A stretch of 64,000 bases of DNA from Pedobacter sp. KBW06 (GTDB lineage Bacteria; Bacteroidota; Bacteroidia; Sphingobacteriales; Sphingobacteriaceae), in contig NZ_QAJL01000001.1 in assembly GCF_003852525.1 (NCBI RefSeq), forward strand, positions 358,983-422,982, given 5' to 3'. This document shows, piece after piece, positions 38,338-46,537 of the stretch. The translations under genes and the position numbers were made by a program. The notes under the pieces were generated by a model, which saw only the letters and a list, made by a program, of their open reading frames with translations, did no database searches and was not told the origin of the DNA. Position 1 is the stretch's first letter. Each line of letters opens with the position of its first letter.

Positions 38338-39131
38338 TGACAGATCTACTTATCTGGGCCCTGCTATTTGTTGCAGCGCTCATCCTTATCGTTTCCTTAC
38401 AGGTATTGAAGGTCATCAAAATCTTTATTAAGGAAAGCATCAGCCCTTCCCCATTTGCAACTGAAGAAGAGAAAGAACAATTCCGCTTACTGGCCGCAAA
38501 GCGTGAGGCGGAGGAAAAAGCAAAACCTTCCATCTGGACCAAACTCATGGGCTTAAAACCTATGGCAGAGGAGAAAGACCTGATGATGGACCATGAATTT
38601 GACGGCATCGCGGAGCTGGACAACCCTACCCCGGCCTGGTTTAGCGTACTGTTTTACGGAACCATCATTTTCGCCATCGGATATATGCTCAATTATCATG
38701 TCTTCAACTGGGGAAAATCACAGGAAGAAGAATATGCGATCGAACTCCAGCAGGCCGCAGACGACCGCCTTGCCTTTCTTCAGAAACCAGGTGCCGCAGG
38801 CCCTCAGATCAATGAAAGCAATATCGAACAAAGCAATGATAAAGAGGTGATCCAAAAAGGAGCTGCCTTATTTAAAACCGTTTGTACGCCTTGTCACGGG
38901 GCAAATGGAGAAGGCGGCGTTGGCCCCAACCTGACCGATGAATTCTGGCTGCACGGCGGAGGCGTAAAAGACGTGTTCAAAACGATCAAATATGGTGTTC
39001 CTGAGAAAGGAATGGTAGCCTGGGAGAAATCCATGAATGCCAAACAAATCTCAGACATCACCAATTATGTATTGTCATTAAAAGGAAGTAATCCTGCAGG
39101 CGCGAAAGCACCACAGGGCAAAAAAGATTAA
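38337..39131 (+). CDS. ccoP: cbb3 oxidase cytochrome c subunit CcoP (single heme motif)
   Basis: A 264-residue membrane-anchored cytochrome c: a first helix at residues 2-24, a second near 101-120 (VLFYGTIIFAIGYML) and a soluble cytochrome domain with CTPCH at Cys183/Cys186/His187. Proteobacterial CcoP carries two heme motifs; only one CxxCH is present here, as in other Bacteroidota as far as I recall. It passes electrons to CcoO. It is coupled to ccoQ and lies 1 bp ahead of ccoG. Confidence 0.93.
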   Translation: MTDLLIWALLFVAALILIVSLQVLKVIKIFIKESISPSPFATEEEKEQFRLLAAKREAEEKAKPSIWTKLMGLKPMAEEKDLMMDHEFDGIAELDNPTPAWFSVLFYGTIIFAIGYMLNYHVFNWGKSQEEEYAIELQQAADDRLAFLQKPGAAGPQINESNIEQSNDKEVIQKGAALFKTVCTPCHGANGEGGVGPNLTDEFWLHGGGVKDVFKTIKYGVPEKGMVAWEKSMNAKQISDITNYVLSLKGSNPAGAKAPQGKKD

Positions 39132-39132
39132 T

Positions 39133-40533
39133 ATGTCGTCGCAAAGTCCCGGACAATTCAGAGATCAGATCTCCACCCTTACCGATGATGGTAAAAGCCG
39201 TAAGTGGCTTTATCCTCATGTGATCAAGGGGAAATTATATCAATACCGCTCCATCGTCAGTTATTTTTTCCTGACATTACTATTTGCTGCCCCATTTCTT
39301 AAGTTAAATGGGGAGCAATTGGTCCTTTTAAATGTACTGGAACGGAAGTTTGTATTCTTTGGTGTCATCTTCTGGCCTCAGGACTTCTACCTCTTCGTAT
39401 TGGCTTTGCTGATTTTCATTGTATTCATCGTACTGTTTACCGTCGTCTTTGGACGGGTATTTTGCGGATGGGCCTGCCCGCAGACGATCTTTCTGGAAAT
39501 GATTTTCCGGAAGATAGAGATCTGGATTGAGGGCGACCACCATAAACGTAAAAAACTGGATGATGGTCCTTTGACCGGACAAAAGGTCTTTAAAAAAGGG
39601 TTAAAACATGGGATCTACCTGGCAATTTCTTTTCTGATTGCCAACATCTTCCTCTCCTACCTGATCGGTTCTTCTGTGCTGATCAGCATCATGACGGAAC
39701 CGGTATCCATGCATCTAAGCGGCTTTATCGCCATCTGCGTATTTACCATCGTGTTTTACCTGGTATTTTCCAGAATGCGGGAACTGGTGTGTACCGTGGT
39801 TTGCCCTTATGGCCGTCTGCAAGGCGTATTACTGGACAACCAGAGCATCATCGTTGCTTATGATTATGAACGCGGGGAACCTCGCGGGAAGCGCGTTAAA
39901 GAAGCAGAAAACCAAATCGGCGACTGTATCGACTGCAAACTTTGCGTACAGGTCTGCCCTACCGGAATCGACATCAGGAATGGTACTCAGCTGGAATGCG
40001 TGAACTGTACGGCCTGTATCGATGCCTGTGATATGGTGATGGAAAAAATCAGCCGCCCAACACGCCTGATCGGGTTTAAATCTGATGATGAGATCAAGTT
40101 CAAACAGGGTTTCCATCTCAATAAAAGGGTGTATGCCTATACCGGGGTACTGCTGGTTTTAATGGCGGTCCTGAGCTACCTTTTAATCGTGAGAAGTGAG
40201 GTCAAAACCACGATTTTACGTGCAGGGGGCACGCTTTATCAGATGCGGGAGAAAGAAAAGGAAGTCAGCAATCTATACAATGCAGAGCTGATCAATAAAA
40301 CTAATAAATCATTGAAGTTTGAGATCATTCCGGATGATCCGTCCACCAAAATTCAGTATATCCAGAAACAGGATTCCATCGCCTATGGCGGTGTGGCAAA
40401 GCTGACTTTCTTTGTGATCATGCCTCAATCGGCTTTGAAGAAATACAAGTCAGACATCGGTTTCAAACTGATATCGGATGGAAAGGTCCTGGATAGATTT
40501 GAAACTACATTTATAGCACCAATAAACGATTAA
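39133..40533 (+). CDS. ccoG: cbb3 accessory iron-sulfur protein CcoG (FixG/RdxA)
   Basis: A 466-residue membrane protein with about five helices, the NosR/FixG-like motif CGWACPQT near residue 114, and two ferredoxin-type clusters: CIDCKLCVQVCPTGID near 260 and CVNCTACIDACDMVM near 288. A periplasmic immunoglobulin-like domain follows the last helix. CcoG is thought to reduce copper for cbb3 assembly. It starts 1 bp after ccoP. Confidence 0.95.
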   Translation: MSSQSPGQFRDQISTLTDDGKSRKWLYPHVIKGKLYQYRSIVSYFFLTLLFAAPFLKLNGEQLVLLNVLERKFVFFGVIFWPQDFYLFVLALLIFIVFIVLFTVVFGRVFCGWACPQTIFLEMIFRKIEIWIEGDHHKRKKLDDGPLTGQKVFKKGLKHGIYLAISFLIANIFLSYLIGSSVLISIMTEPVSMHLSGFIAICVFTIVFYLVFSRMRELVCTVVCPYGRLQGVLLDNQSIIVAYDYERGEPRGKRVKEAENQIGDCIDCKLCVQVCPTGIDIRNGTQLECVNCTACIDACDMVMEKISRPTRLIGFKSDDEIKFKQGFHLNKRVYAYTGVLLVLMAVLSYLLIVRSEVKTTILRAGGTLYQMREKEKEVSNLYNAELINKTNKSLKFEIIPDDPSTKIQYIQKQDSIAYGGVAKLTFFVIMPQSALKKYKSDIGFKLISDGKVLDRFETTFIAPIND

Positions 40534-40537
40534 GCAT

Positions 40538-40969
40538 ATGGAATGGAACTGGGGAACAAAATTAGTGATGGGTATGGTCTCGTTTATGACCTTCATTGTC
40601 GTACTGGCAGTGATGATGTTTAACAGCAAACCTGATGCCCTTGTAGATAATGATTATTATGAGAAAGGGCTCAATTACAATGCAGATTATAACCTGAAAG
40701 AACAGGTGAAGGCAGACCATGCCGCACCGGAGATCCTTGTTTTACCCGGAGAAATCCTGCTTAAGTTTAAAGCTGCCGCTGAGGGAAAAGTAAAAATCGT
40801 CCGCCCATCGGATAAACGCATGGACAAGGTGGTTAATTTCAAAACAGATGCAGCATACAGATCGGCCATCCCTTCGAAAGAAATTGCCAAAGGAAGATGG
40901 AAACTGATCATTACATGGAATAGTGCAGGTAAATCCTATTTGGATGAGCAGGAGGTCATGGTAAAATGA
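40538..40969 (+). CDS. ccoH: cbb3 accessory protein CcoH (FixH)
   Basis: A 143-residue protein with one N-terminal membrane helix (about 8-28), the conserved DNDYYEKGLNYN block near 38 and a periplasmic beta-rich domain. It matches FixH/CcoH, required for stability of CcoI and the oxidase. The stop overlaps the ATG of the next gene (ATGA), so it is co-translated with the SafE-like protein. Confidence 0.92.
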   Translation: MEWNWGTKLVMGMVSFMTFIVVLAVMMFNSKPDALVDNDYYEKGLNYNADYNLKEQVKADHAAPEILVLPGEILLKFKAAAEGKVKIVRPSDKRMDKVVNFKTDAAYRSAIPSKEIAKGRWKLIITWNSAGKSYLDEQEVMVK

Positions 40970-41652
40970 GTACGGAAAGACTTGCTTTCATGATCGGACT
41001 GCTGGGGAGCGTACATTGCATAGGTATGTGCGGTCCCCTTGCCTTCGCTGTGCCCTCCCTGAAACAGGGCTGGGCATTTCTGGTGTTGGACAAGCTGTTG
41101 TATCAGCTGGGAAGGATCATTTCTTACTGTTTTCTGGGCCTGATGATTGGCCTGATCGGACAACAGATCTGGATGGCCGGCTTTCAGCAGGGGCTTAGTA
41201 TTTTCAGTGGTGTATTGATTGTGATGGCGGCCTCTTCCAGGTTATTCAAATTCCAGGTCTTTAAGAACACACCTTCGCTCTTTTTAAAGCCTTTCCACAA
41301 GGCCTTTAACTATGCCTTGAAGCATCAGGCCAACCACCTGATCATTGGCCTGATCAATGGATTTCTACCTTGTGGTTTTGTCTACCTGGCCATGGCAGGA
41401 GCCTTAAATACAGGAAATGTAAGCAGTTCCATGACCTATATGTTCTGGTTCGGAATGGGCACCCTTCCCCTGATGTTTATCGCAACGCTAAGTATGGGTT
41501 TTACGGGAGCATTGCTGCGCAGGAGGATCAACAGGGTGATTCCTTATTTTATGCTTTGCCTGGGCATCTGGTTTATCTTCAGGGGACTGGAATTAAACAT
41601 CCCCTATCTGAGTCCGGCAGGAAGCGGACAGGGAGTTGCAGAATGCAGGTAA
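40966..41652 (+). CDS. sulfite exporter TauE/SafE family (DsbD-like) membrane protein
   Basis: A 228-residue protein with six predicted helices. Paired cysteine motifs HCIGMCGP near residue 17 and LPCGFVY near 134 are those of the UreH/DsbD-like branch. In cbb3 operons such proteins are suspected to handle copper or thiol reduction during assembly. It follows ccoH with a 4-bp overlap and precedes the hemoglobin gene by 33 bp. Family is secure, exact role inferred. Confidence 0.88.
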   Translation: MSTERLAFMIGLLGSVHCIGMCGPLAFAVPSLKQGWAFLVLDKLLYQLGRIISYCFLGLMIGLIGQQIWMAGFQQGLSIFSGVLIVMAASSRLFKFQVFKNTPSLFLKPFHKAFNYALKHQANHLIIGLINGFLPCGFVYLAMAGALNTGNVSSSMTYMFWFGMGTLPLMFIATLSMGFTGALLRRRINRVIPYFMLCLGIWFIFRGLELNIPYLSPAGSGQGVAECR

Positions 41653-41685
41653 TTCTCTTTTTGTCCCATTAAACGTAAATTTGTA

Positions 41686-42072
41686 ATGAAAAATATGAGA
41701 GATATAAAAGACAGCAATGACATCCGCTTACTGGTAGATGCTTTCTATAGCAATGCACTGATTGATCCGGTGATCGGTCCGGTATTTAAAGCGGCAGATT
41801 TTTCTTTGGAAAGACACATTCCGGTGATGGTTACTTTCTGGGAAACGATCTTATTGGATGTGGTGACCTATAAAGGAAATCCAATGTTAAAGCACATTGC
41901 CTTAAGTAAAGAAGTGCCCCTGCATCCGGAACATTTTGATCAATGGATGAAAATATGGACAGCGACCATCAACGCTAATTTTGAAGGGCCGGTAGCAGAA
42001 AATGCCATTTCCAGGGCCTCTTCTATCGGTCAGCTGATGCAATATAAGATCAAACAAAGCAGCTCGCTTTAA
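41686..42072 (+). CDS. group III truncated hemoglobin
   Basis: A 128-residue globin with the compact helical pattern of group III truncated hemoglobins: LVDAFYSNALIDPVIGPVF near 15, FWETILLDVVTYKGNP near 54, and the proximal-histidine region HPEHFDQWMKIW near 78. These proteins bind oxygen or nitric oxide and are linked to microaerobic or nitrosative conditions. An alternative ATG at 41695 (MRDIKDS) would shorten it by three residues. The terminator arms begin inside its last codons. Confidence 0.92.
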   Translation: MKNMRDIKDSNDIRLLVDAFYSNALIDPVIGPVFKAADFSLERHIPVMVTFWETILLDVVTYKGNPMLKHIALSKEVPLHPEHFDQWMKIWTATINANFEGPVAENAISRASSIGQLMQYKIKQSSSL

Positions 42073-42126
42073 ACGTTTCAAATCCCTTTTGCAAGGTAAT
42101 TATTGCGTTCAAAGCGAGCTGTTTTT
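42060..42126 (+). terminator. terminator overlapping the 3' end of the truncated hemoglobin gene
   Basis: CAGCTCGCTTT (42060-42070) pairs with AAAGCGAGCTG (42111-42121) and is extended by AAACG/CGTT; five T residues follow. The stem starts inside the coding region, so translation of the last codons could affect its folding. Confidence 0.75.
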
Positions 42127-42221
42127 AATGCTTTATTTTCTTTTAGCCTATTTGCTATTTACTAATGCCGGTGCTTTTGTTCATTAAACGTTCAGGCAGT
42201 TCTTATCAGCTGACACCCCGA

Positions 42222-43580
42222 TTATCCGGTAAGACTAAACAGCTGTGTGGTAGGCTGATTGGCCCACAATCTCGCATCCAGCGCCATACAGATATTCCTT
42301 AAAAATCTTTTACCCAGGGGAGTTACCCTCAGGTTCTCCTCCGACAATAAGACAAGGCCGTCCAATGCCAGCCAGCGCATGCGCTTTAATCCTTCGTTCA
42401 ATGCGGCAGACTGCTCTTCAGTCCGGCTCCAGGAAGTATATCCCCTGCACATGATGTTTAAGATATGTTTACGGATCATCAGGTCTTCCTCTGTCAGTAA
42501 ATGTCCTTTAAATACGGGCAGTTCTCCTTCATTTACGATCCTGATGTAATCCTCTACTTTTTTTACGTTTTGGGCAAAGGCAGACCAGGTATCACTGATC
42601 GATGAAACTCCCAATCCGACCATTAAACGACTGTATTGATGGGTGTACCCCATAAAGTTCCGGTGCAGGTTTCCTTTGATCTCCGCGCCGTATAAACTGT
42701 CTGTAGCCAGTGTAAAATGGTCCATACCAACATCGATATAACCTCCGTCTTTTAGTTTTTTACGGCCCAGTTCATAGAGTTCCTGCTTCATTTTTGGAGA
42801 AGGCAGATCGGCTTCTGTATAACGTCTTTGCCCGGGTTTTACCCAGGGCACATGCGCATAACTGTAAAAAGCGATGCGGTCTGGTCTTAATTTCAAAACT
42901 GCATCGAGGGTATCGGACAAACCTGCCGGATTTTGTTTAGGCAAGCCATAAATAAGGTCGTAATTGATCGAGGTATATCCCGATTCCCTGGCTTTAAGGG
43001 TCACCTCTTCTACCTGTTCATAGCTTTGAATCCTGTTGATGATCAGTTGTACTGTAGGATCAAAATCCTGAATTCCCAGACTCAGCCTTCTGAATCCAAG
43101 TCTGTTCAAAGTGCTCAGATGTTCCGGATTGGTATTTCCGGGATGGGCTTCAAAACTAAATTCTGCATCCTCATGGAGGTCTGCATATTGCAGGATCCCT
43201 TCAATCAGAACCTGTAGGTTTTCGGCACTGAAGAATGTTGGTGTACCGCCCCCCAGGTGTAATTCTTTGATTTTTGGCCTGCTGACAAACAGATTCAGGT
43301 ACAATTGCCATTCTTTCAGAACAGCTGCGATATAAGGCTCTTCCACCTGATGGTTCTTTGTGATCCTGGTATTGCAACCGCAATAAGTACAGAGACTTTC
43401 ACAAAAAGGAAGGTGGATGTATACGCTGATTCCGTCTGAATCATTGCTTTCTTTAAAAGATTGTGCTGCAGCCTGAGCCCATTTTTCCGCATTAAAATCA
43501 GTCAGGTCCCAGTAAGGAACGGTAGGATAACTGGTATAGCGTGGTGCAGCAACATGGTATTTTGAAACGATGCTGTCCAT
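42222..43580 (-). CDS. hemN: oxygen-independent coproporphyrinogen III oxidase HemN
   Basis: A 452-residue radical-SAM enzyme that converts coproporphyrinogen III to protoporphyrinogen IX without oxygen. CESLCTYCGC near residue 56 is the CX3CX2C cluster motif with the extra HemN cysteine, and GGGTPTF near 109 follows. The start is the ATG at 43580 (MDSIVSKYHVAAPRYTSYP), the conserved N-terminus; the longer open frame to 43769 runs through the previous gene and is not credible. It lies 1 bp behind the D-lactate-dehydrogenase-like gene and shares its FNR-type promoter. Confidence 0.95.
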   Translation of the reverse strand: MDSIVSKYHVAAPRYTSYPTVPYWDLTDFNAEKWAQAAAQSFKESNDSDGISVYIHLPFCESLCTYCGCNTRITKNHQVEEPYIAAVLKEWQLYLNLFVSRPKIKELHLGGGTPTFFSAENLQVLIEGILQYADLHEDAEFSFEAHPGNTNPEHLSTLNRLGFRRLSLGIQDFDPTVQLIINRIQSYEQVEEVTLKARESGYTSINYDLIYGLPKQNPAGLSDTLDAVLKLRPDRIAFYSYAHVPWVKPGQRRYTEADLPSPKMKQELYELGRKKLKDGGYIDVGMDHFTLATDSLYGAEIKGNLHRNFMGYTHQYSRLMVGLGVSSISDTWSAFAQNVKKVEDYIRIVNEGELPVFKGHLLTEEDLMIRKHILNIMCRGYTSWSRTEEQSAALNEGLKRMRWLALDGLVLLSEENLRVTPLGKRFLRNICMALDARLWANQPTTQLFSLTG

Positions 43581-43581
43581 A

Positions 43582-44055
43582 TTAATGCTGATGAGGTTGT
43601 CCTTTGATGTGCACCTTGCTTCCTGCCTGATCACATGATCTTGAACAGACACAGGCATCGCCGAGGCAACGGTTTTGCTGCCAGTTGTCCAGGTTGATGA
43701 TGGTTTCAGTGGCCAGGGCCATTGGCAGCTCCCTCTCGCTGAGGCCGGATAAGGAAGCCAATGGAACATTGGCGATCTTAAGGCTTCTTAAAGCAGCGGC
43801 TTCGGTATCAATATGTGTGGTATCCGTAGAGCGTGTGGCAATAAATTTCACCCCAAGGTCGGCCAGCTTATTGATCACCAGGGCAGAAACATTGTCCTCT
43901 TCGTTGAAAACAATTACCGCCTCTTTACCTTCGGCATAAGAAACTGTTTCCAGGCCCAGCGAATTGGAAATCAGCGTGATCTCATGTTTTTTATTGTTGG
44001 CAATGGCCAGCGGTTCTTTTTCAAAAGATTTTATACTATATGCGACAACTCTCAT
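43582..44055 (-). CDS. truncated D-lactate-dehydrogenase-like protein with cysteine tail
   Basis: A 157-residue protein. Residues 1-125 align by eye with the first substrate-binding lobe of D-lactate dehydrogenase: MRVVAYSIKSFEKEPL, then VKFIATRSTDTTHID (69-83) and PLASLSGLSERELPMAL (98-114), in place of the usual VRVPAYDPEAVAEHA. The Rossmann NAD-binding domain is missing altogether. A short tail carries Cys130, Cys135, Cys137 and Cys141 (CX4CXCX3C) and then a His-rich end. It is not simply a decayed gene: it is intact, directly ahead of hemN, and has a well-formed promoter. The function is unknown; a metal- or cluster-binding regulator is possible. Confidence 0.7.
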   Translation of the reverse strand: MRVVAYSIKSFEKEPLAIANNKKHEITLISNSLGLETVSYAEGKEAVIVFNEEDNVSALVINKLADLGVKFIATRSTDTTHIDTEAAALRSLKIANVPLASLSGLSERELPMALATETIINLDNWQQNRCLGDACVCSRSCDQAGSKVHIKGQPHQH

Positions 44056-44076
44056 GCGGTTCGATTATTTAATAAT

Positions 44077-44141
44077 CAAAGTTAGCATGAAGGCATGGCG
44101 GGGAGAATGAGTTCGGTCAGCCGAAAAAGTGATCTTCGTCA
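44077..44141 (-). promoter_or_regulatory. FixK/FNR-type site and -7 element of the hemN operon (class I geometry)
   Basis: On the minus strand TGACGAAGATCA (44141 to 44130) is followed, 51.5 bp from its centre, by TAACTTTG (44084 to 44077), a perfect TAnnTTTG box. The box sits near -62 and the leader is about 17 nt. Its first TGA is also the stop codon of the regulator gene at 44139. Confidence 0.75.
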
Positions 44142-45197
44142 GTTTTTCATTTGCTGCAGCCGGATCTGGTCAAGGATAACGATCTGGCTTCCTTTCCTTT
44201 CAATAATCCCTTCATCTTTGAAGTCACTGAGGATCCGGCTTACCGTTTCTGTGGCCATTCCTGCCATTGCAGCAAGGTTATCCCTGGAAATGCGCAGGGT
44301 TAGCTCAGGCCCTTCCTGCTCCTGTTTACAAAGCCTGGCCAATACTTCCGCCATGCGCTTTCTAACAGAATGATAGGCCAGCTGCAGCAATTGTTCTTCT
44401 TTTTCCTGAAGGTTATTGGAGAGGATCTCTATAAACTGTCTGGCTACATCCGGATAACGGTGGAGCAAATCTTCCATTAAGTCCTTTGGCAGCATGCAAA
44501 CAGTACTGTCTTCCATCGCCTCTGCCGTTTCTGTGTATGGGGCATTGAGCAATAAGGAAGTGATCCCAAAGTATTCTTCATGGCCATACATCCCGGTTAA
44601 CAATTCCCTTCCGTCTTCGCTCAGCTTGAAGGTTTTCACTTTTCCCTGCATCACAAGATAAACGCCGGAAACATTGTCTCCTTCGTAATAAACGATCTGT
44701 TTTTTCTTAATCGCCCTGACTTTACGTGCAGCAATGATTTTCTCCAGCTCCTGCAAACCAGAAGTATTGCTGAACAGCGCGCTGAGTTTTTCCAGCGACT
44801 GGCTATAGAAATGTTGTTGTTTTTCTTTTTTGCTGAGCCTGCTTTCTATTGCATTCATCAGTTCTACATCATCAAAAGGTTTGGTGAGGTAATCATCAGC
44901 GCCCATTTCCATGCCTTTACGCATGTCCAGACGTTCCGCTTTTGCGGTCAGAAAGATAAAAGGGGTAGCGGCAGTATTTTCATTTTTATTGAGCAAATAC
45001 AATACGCCATAGCCATCCAGCTCGGGCATCATGATGTCACATAAGATCAGGTCCGGCAGGTGCGTTCCCGCCAGTTCAACGCCTATCCTGCCATTGCTGG
45101 CCTGCAATACTTCATAATTGGCAAGCTCCAGAATTTCGGCAGTGCTTTCCCGGATGTCGTCGTTATCTTCTATAATGAGTATCTGTATCTTCTTCAT
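44139..45197 (-). CDS. response regulator with CRP/FNR DNA-binding output (FixJ-FixK-like fusion)
   Basis: A 352-residue regulator. Residues 3-120 are a receiver with Asp11/Asp12, phospho-acceptor Asp54 (CDIMMPE) and Lys106. Residues 155-245 form a cyclic-nucleotide-binding-type beta roll, and 275-345 a CRP-type winged helix with recognition segment TETVSRIL (Glu317, Ser320, Arg321), expected to read TGA half-sites. The N-terminal cysteine cluster of FNR is absent, so oxygen information probably comes from the heme-PAS kinase encoded 19 bp upstream in the same operon. Probable targets are the four TGA-N6-TCA promoters in this window. Confidence 0.92.
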   Translation of the reverse strand: MKKIQILIIEDNDDIRESTAEILELANYEVLQASNGRIGVELAGTHLPDLILCDIMMPELDGYGVLYLLNKNENTAATPFIFLTAKAERLDMRKGMEMGADDYLTKPFDDVELMNAIESRLSKKEKQQHFYSQSLEKLSALFSNTSGLQELEKIIAARKVRAIKKKQIVYYEGDNVSGVYLVMQGKVKTFKLSEDGRELLTGMYGHEEYFGITSLLLNAPYTETAEAMEDSTVCMLPKDLMEDLLHRYPDVARQFIEILSNNLQEKEEQLLQLAYHSVRKRMAEVLARLCKQEQEGPELTLRISRDNLAAMAGMATETVSRILSDFKDEGIIERKGSQIVILDQIRLQQMKN

Positions 45198-45216
45198 TTG
45201 TGTTTATTCGTAATTG

Positions 45217-46401
45217 TTATTTATGGAAGGACAGGACAAATTTAGTCCCGGTATGAATGCTGCTTTCAAAGTATAAATCTCCCTTCATTAGGGAGGCATA
45301 ACGGTGAACAATGTTTAAGCCCAGACCTGTTCCGGGGATGTTACCGGTATTGTGCGCACGGAAAAAGGGTTGAAATAAATACTTATGGTCTGATTCCGGA
45401 ATCCCGATCCCATTGTCTTTGATGGTCACCACACATTGCTGGTCGTTGATTTCCGTGTTGAATTCTATGAAGGTATTTTCTCCTGAATATTTGATGGCAT
45501 TGGAGATCAGGTTGATCATACAGTTTTTCAGGAGGTTTGGATCAAGCAAGACCATACTTTGCAGTCCGGTATGCTGGTAAATGATGTTCTGGTCCTGCTT
45601 GGCGATCATCTGCATCTCTTCTGTAATCTCTTCCGAAAGTTTCACGAGGTCAAATGCAGTAAATGTCGGCTCTACCCTTCCTGCTTCCAGACGTTCCAGA
45701 GACAGGAAATCATTCAGAATGGTAGTTAAGTTTCCTACCGCATTTTTGATTTTACTGACATGCTTTCTGATATTGGTATTGTCATAAGGTTCCGCGTACT
45801 TATCGATCAGAGAGGCTGAAAGTTGTACGGAGCTCAGCGGTGTCCTGAATTCATGAGAAGCCATAGAAACAAACCTGCTTTTCAATTGATTGAGTTCTTT
45901 CTCTTTTTCTAAAGAAAGGCTCACTTCTTCTTTTGCCTCACTCAATGCCTGTACGGTTTTCTTGAGCGATTTTGTCCGTTCTTCTACCAGTTCTTCCAGC
46001 TCCGCAGCATATTCGCGCAATCGTTCTTCGGCTTCTTTCTCCCTGGAGAGGTCATGTATAAATCCGGTATAGATGATCCGGTCATCATACTGAACCTCAC
46101 TTACGGCGAGTCTGAAAGGAAAAGTAGAACCATCTTTTCTTAGTCCTTTTACTTCTCTTCCCTTGCCGATGATGCGTTTTTCTCCGGTGGTCTGGTATCT
46201 GGAAATATAGCCGTCATGCCCGCTTCTGTCTGGTTCAGGCATCAGAACGGAAATATTTTTTCCTTCCACCTCTTCCAGCGAATAACCAAATAACCGCAAT
46301 GCTGCCGGATTAAGGCTCTCTATCCTGCCCCGGTTATCAATGGTAATGATCCCATCAATCGCCGTTTCAATGATCGCCTTAAGTAACCTCGCCTTTTCCA
46401 T
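45217..46401 (-). CDS. FixL-like PAS-sensor histidine kinase
   Basis: A 394-residue kinase. Residues 5-120 are a PAS domain strikingly like heme-binding FixL: LMPEPDRSGHDGYISRY (53-69) with His62 at the heme-ligand position, then IIGKGREV (77-84) with Arg82 at the place of the oxygen-sensing arginine. A coiled coil (about 120-170) leads to the phospho-acceptor His183 (ASHEFRTPLS), N box NLISNAIKYSG, and G boxes DNGIGI and GTGLGL. No membrane helices are present, so it senses a cytoplasmic signal, most likely oxygen. Its partner is the receiver-CRP protein downstream. Confidence 0.93.
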   Translation of the reverse strand: MEKARLLKAIIETAIDGIITIDNRGRIESLNPAALRLFGYSLEEVEGKNISVLMPEPDRSGHDGYISRYQTTGEKRIIGKGREVKGLRKDGSTFPFRLAVSEVQYDDRIIYTGFIHDLSREKEAEERLREYAAELEELVEERTKSLKKTVQALSEAKEEVSLSLEKEKELNQLKSRFVSMASHEFRTPLSSVQLSASLIDKYAEPYDNTNIRKHVSKIKNAVGNLTTILNDFLSLERLEAGRVEPTFTAFDLVKLSEEITEEMQMIAKQDQNIIYQHTGLQSMVLLDPNLLKNCMINLISNAIKYSGENTFIEFNTEINDQQCVVTIKDNGIGIPESDHKYLFQPFFRAHNTGNIPGTGLGLNIVHRYASLMKGDLYFESSIHTGTKFVLSFHK

Positions 46402-46414
46402 GTTTTACTTTTTA

Positions 46415-46422
46415 CAAATATA
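46415..46422 (-). promoter_or_regulatory. -7 element of the kinase-regulator operon
   Basis: TATATTTG on the minus strand is a perfect TAnnTTTG box, giving a very short leader to the ATG at 46401. The shared TGA-N6-TCA site at 46469-46480 is centred 52.5 bp away, close to the class I distance, so the operon may regulate itself. Confidence 0.6.
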
Positions 46423-46468
46423 GTCAATACGATTGCAGGAGGCAGATAACCTAAATCATGCAAAAGTG

Positions 46469-46511
46469 TGACTAATATCATGTTTTTAAAATTAAATAGT
46501 CTGTTCTTTTG
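46469..46511 (+). promoter_or_regulatory. FixK/FNR-type site and -7 element of the gene at 46538 (class II geometry)
   Basis: TGACTAATATCA (46469-46480) with an AAAAGTG flank, then TTCTTTTG (46504-46511), one mismatch from TAnnTTTG, 29.5 bp from the box centre. This is exactly the spacing seen at ccoI. The predicted start lies about 22 nt ahead of the ATG. Confidence 0.65.
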
Positions 46512-46537
46512 CGATTCACCCCGCTATTTTATATTAA

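Noticed and set aside
43580-43769. Longer N-terminus for HemN starting at 43769
   Set aside because: The extra 63 residues are read out of frame through the preceding gene and lack similarity to HemN. The conserved N-terminus begins at 43580.
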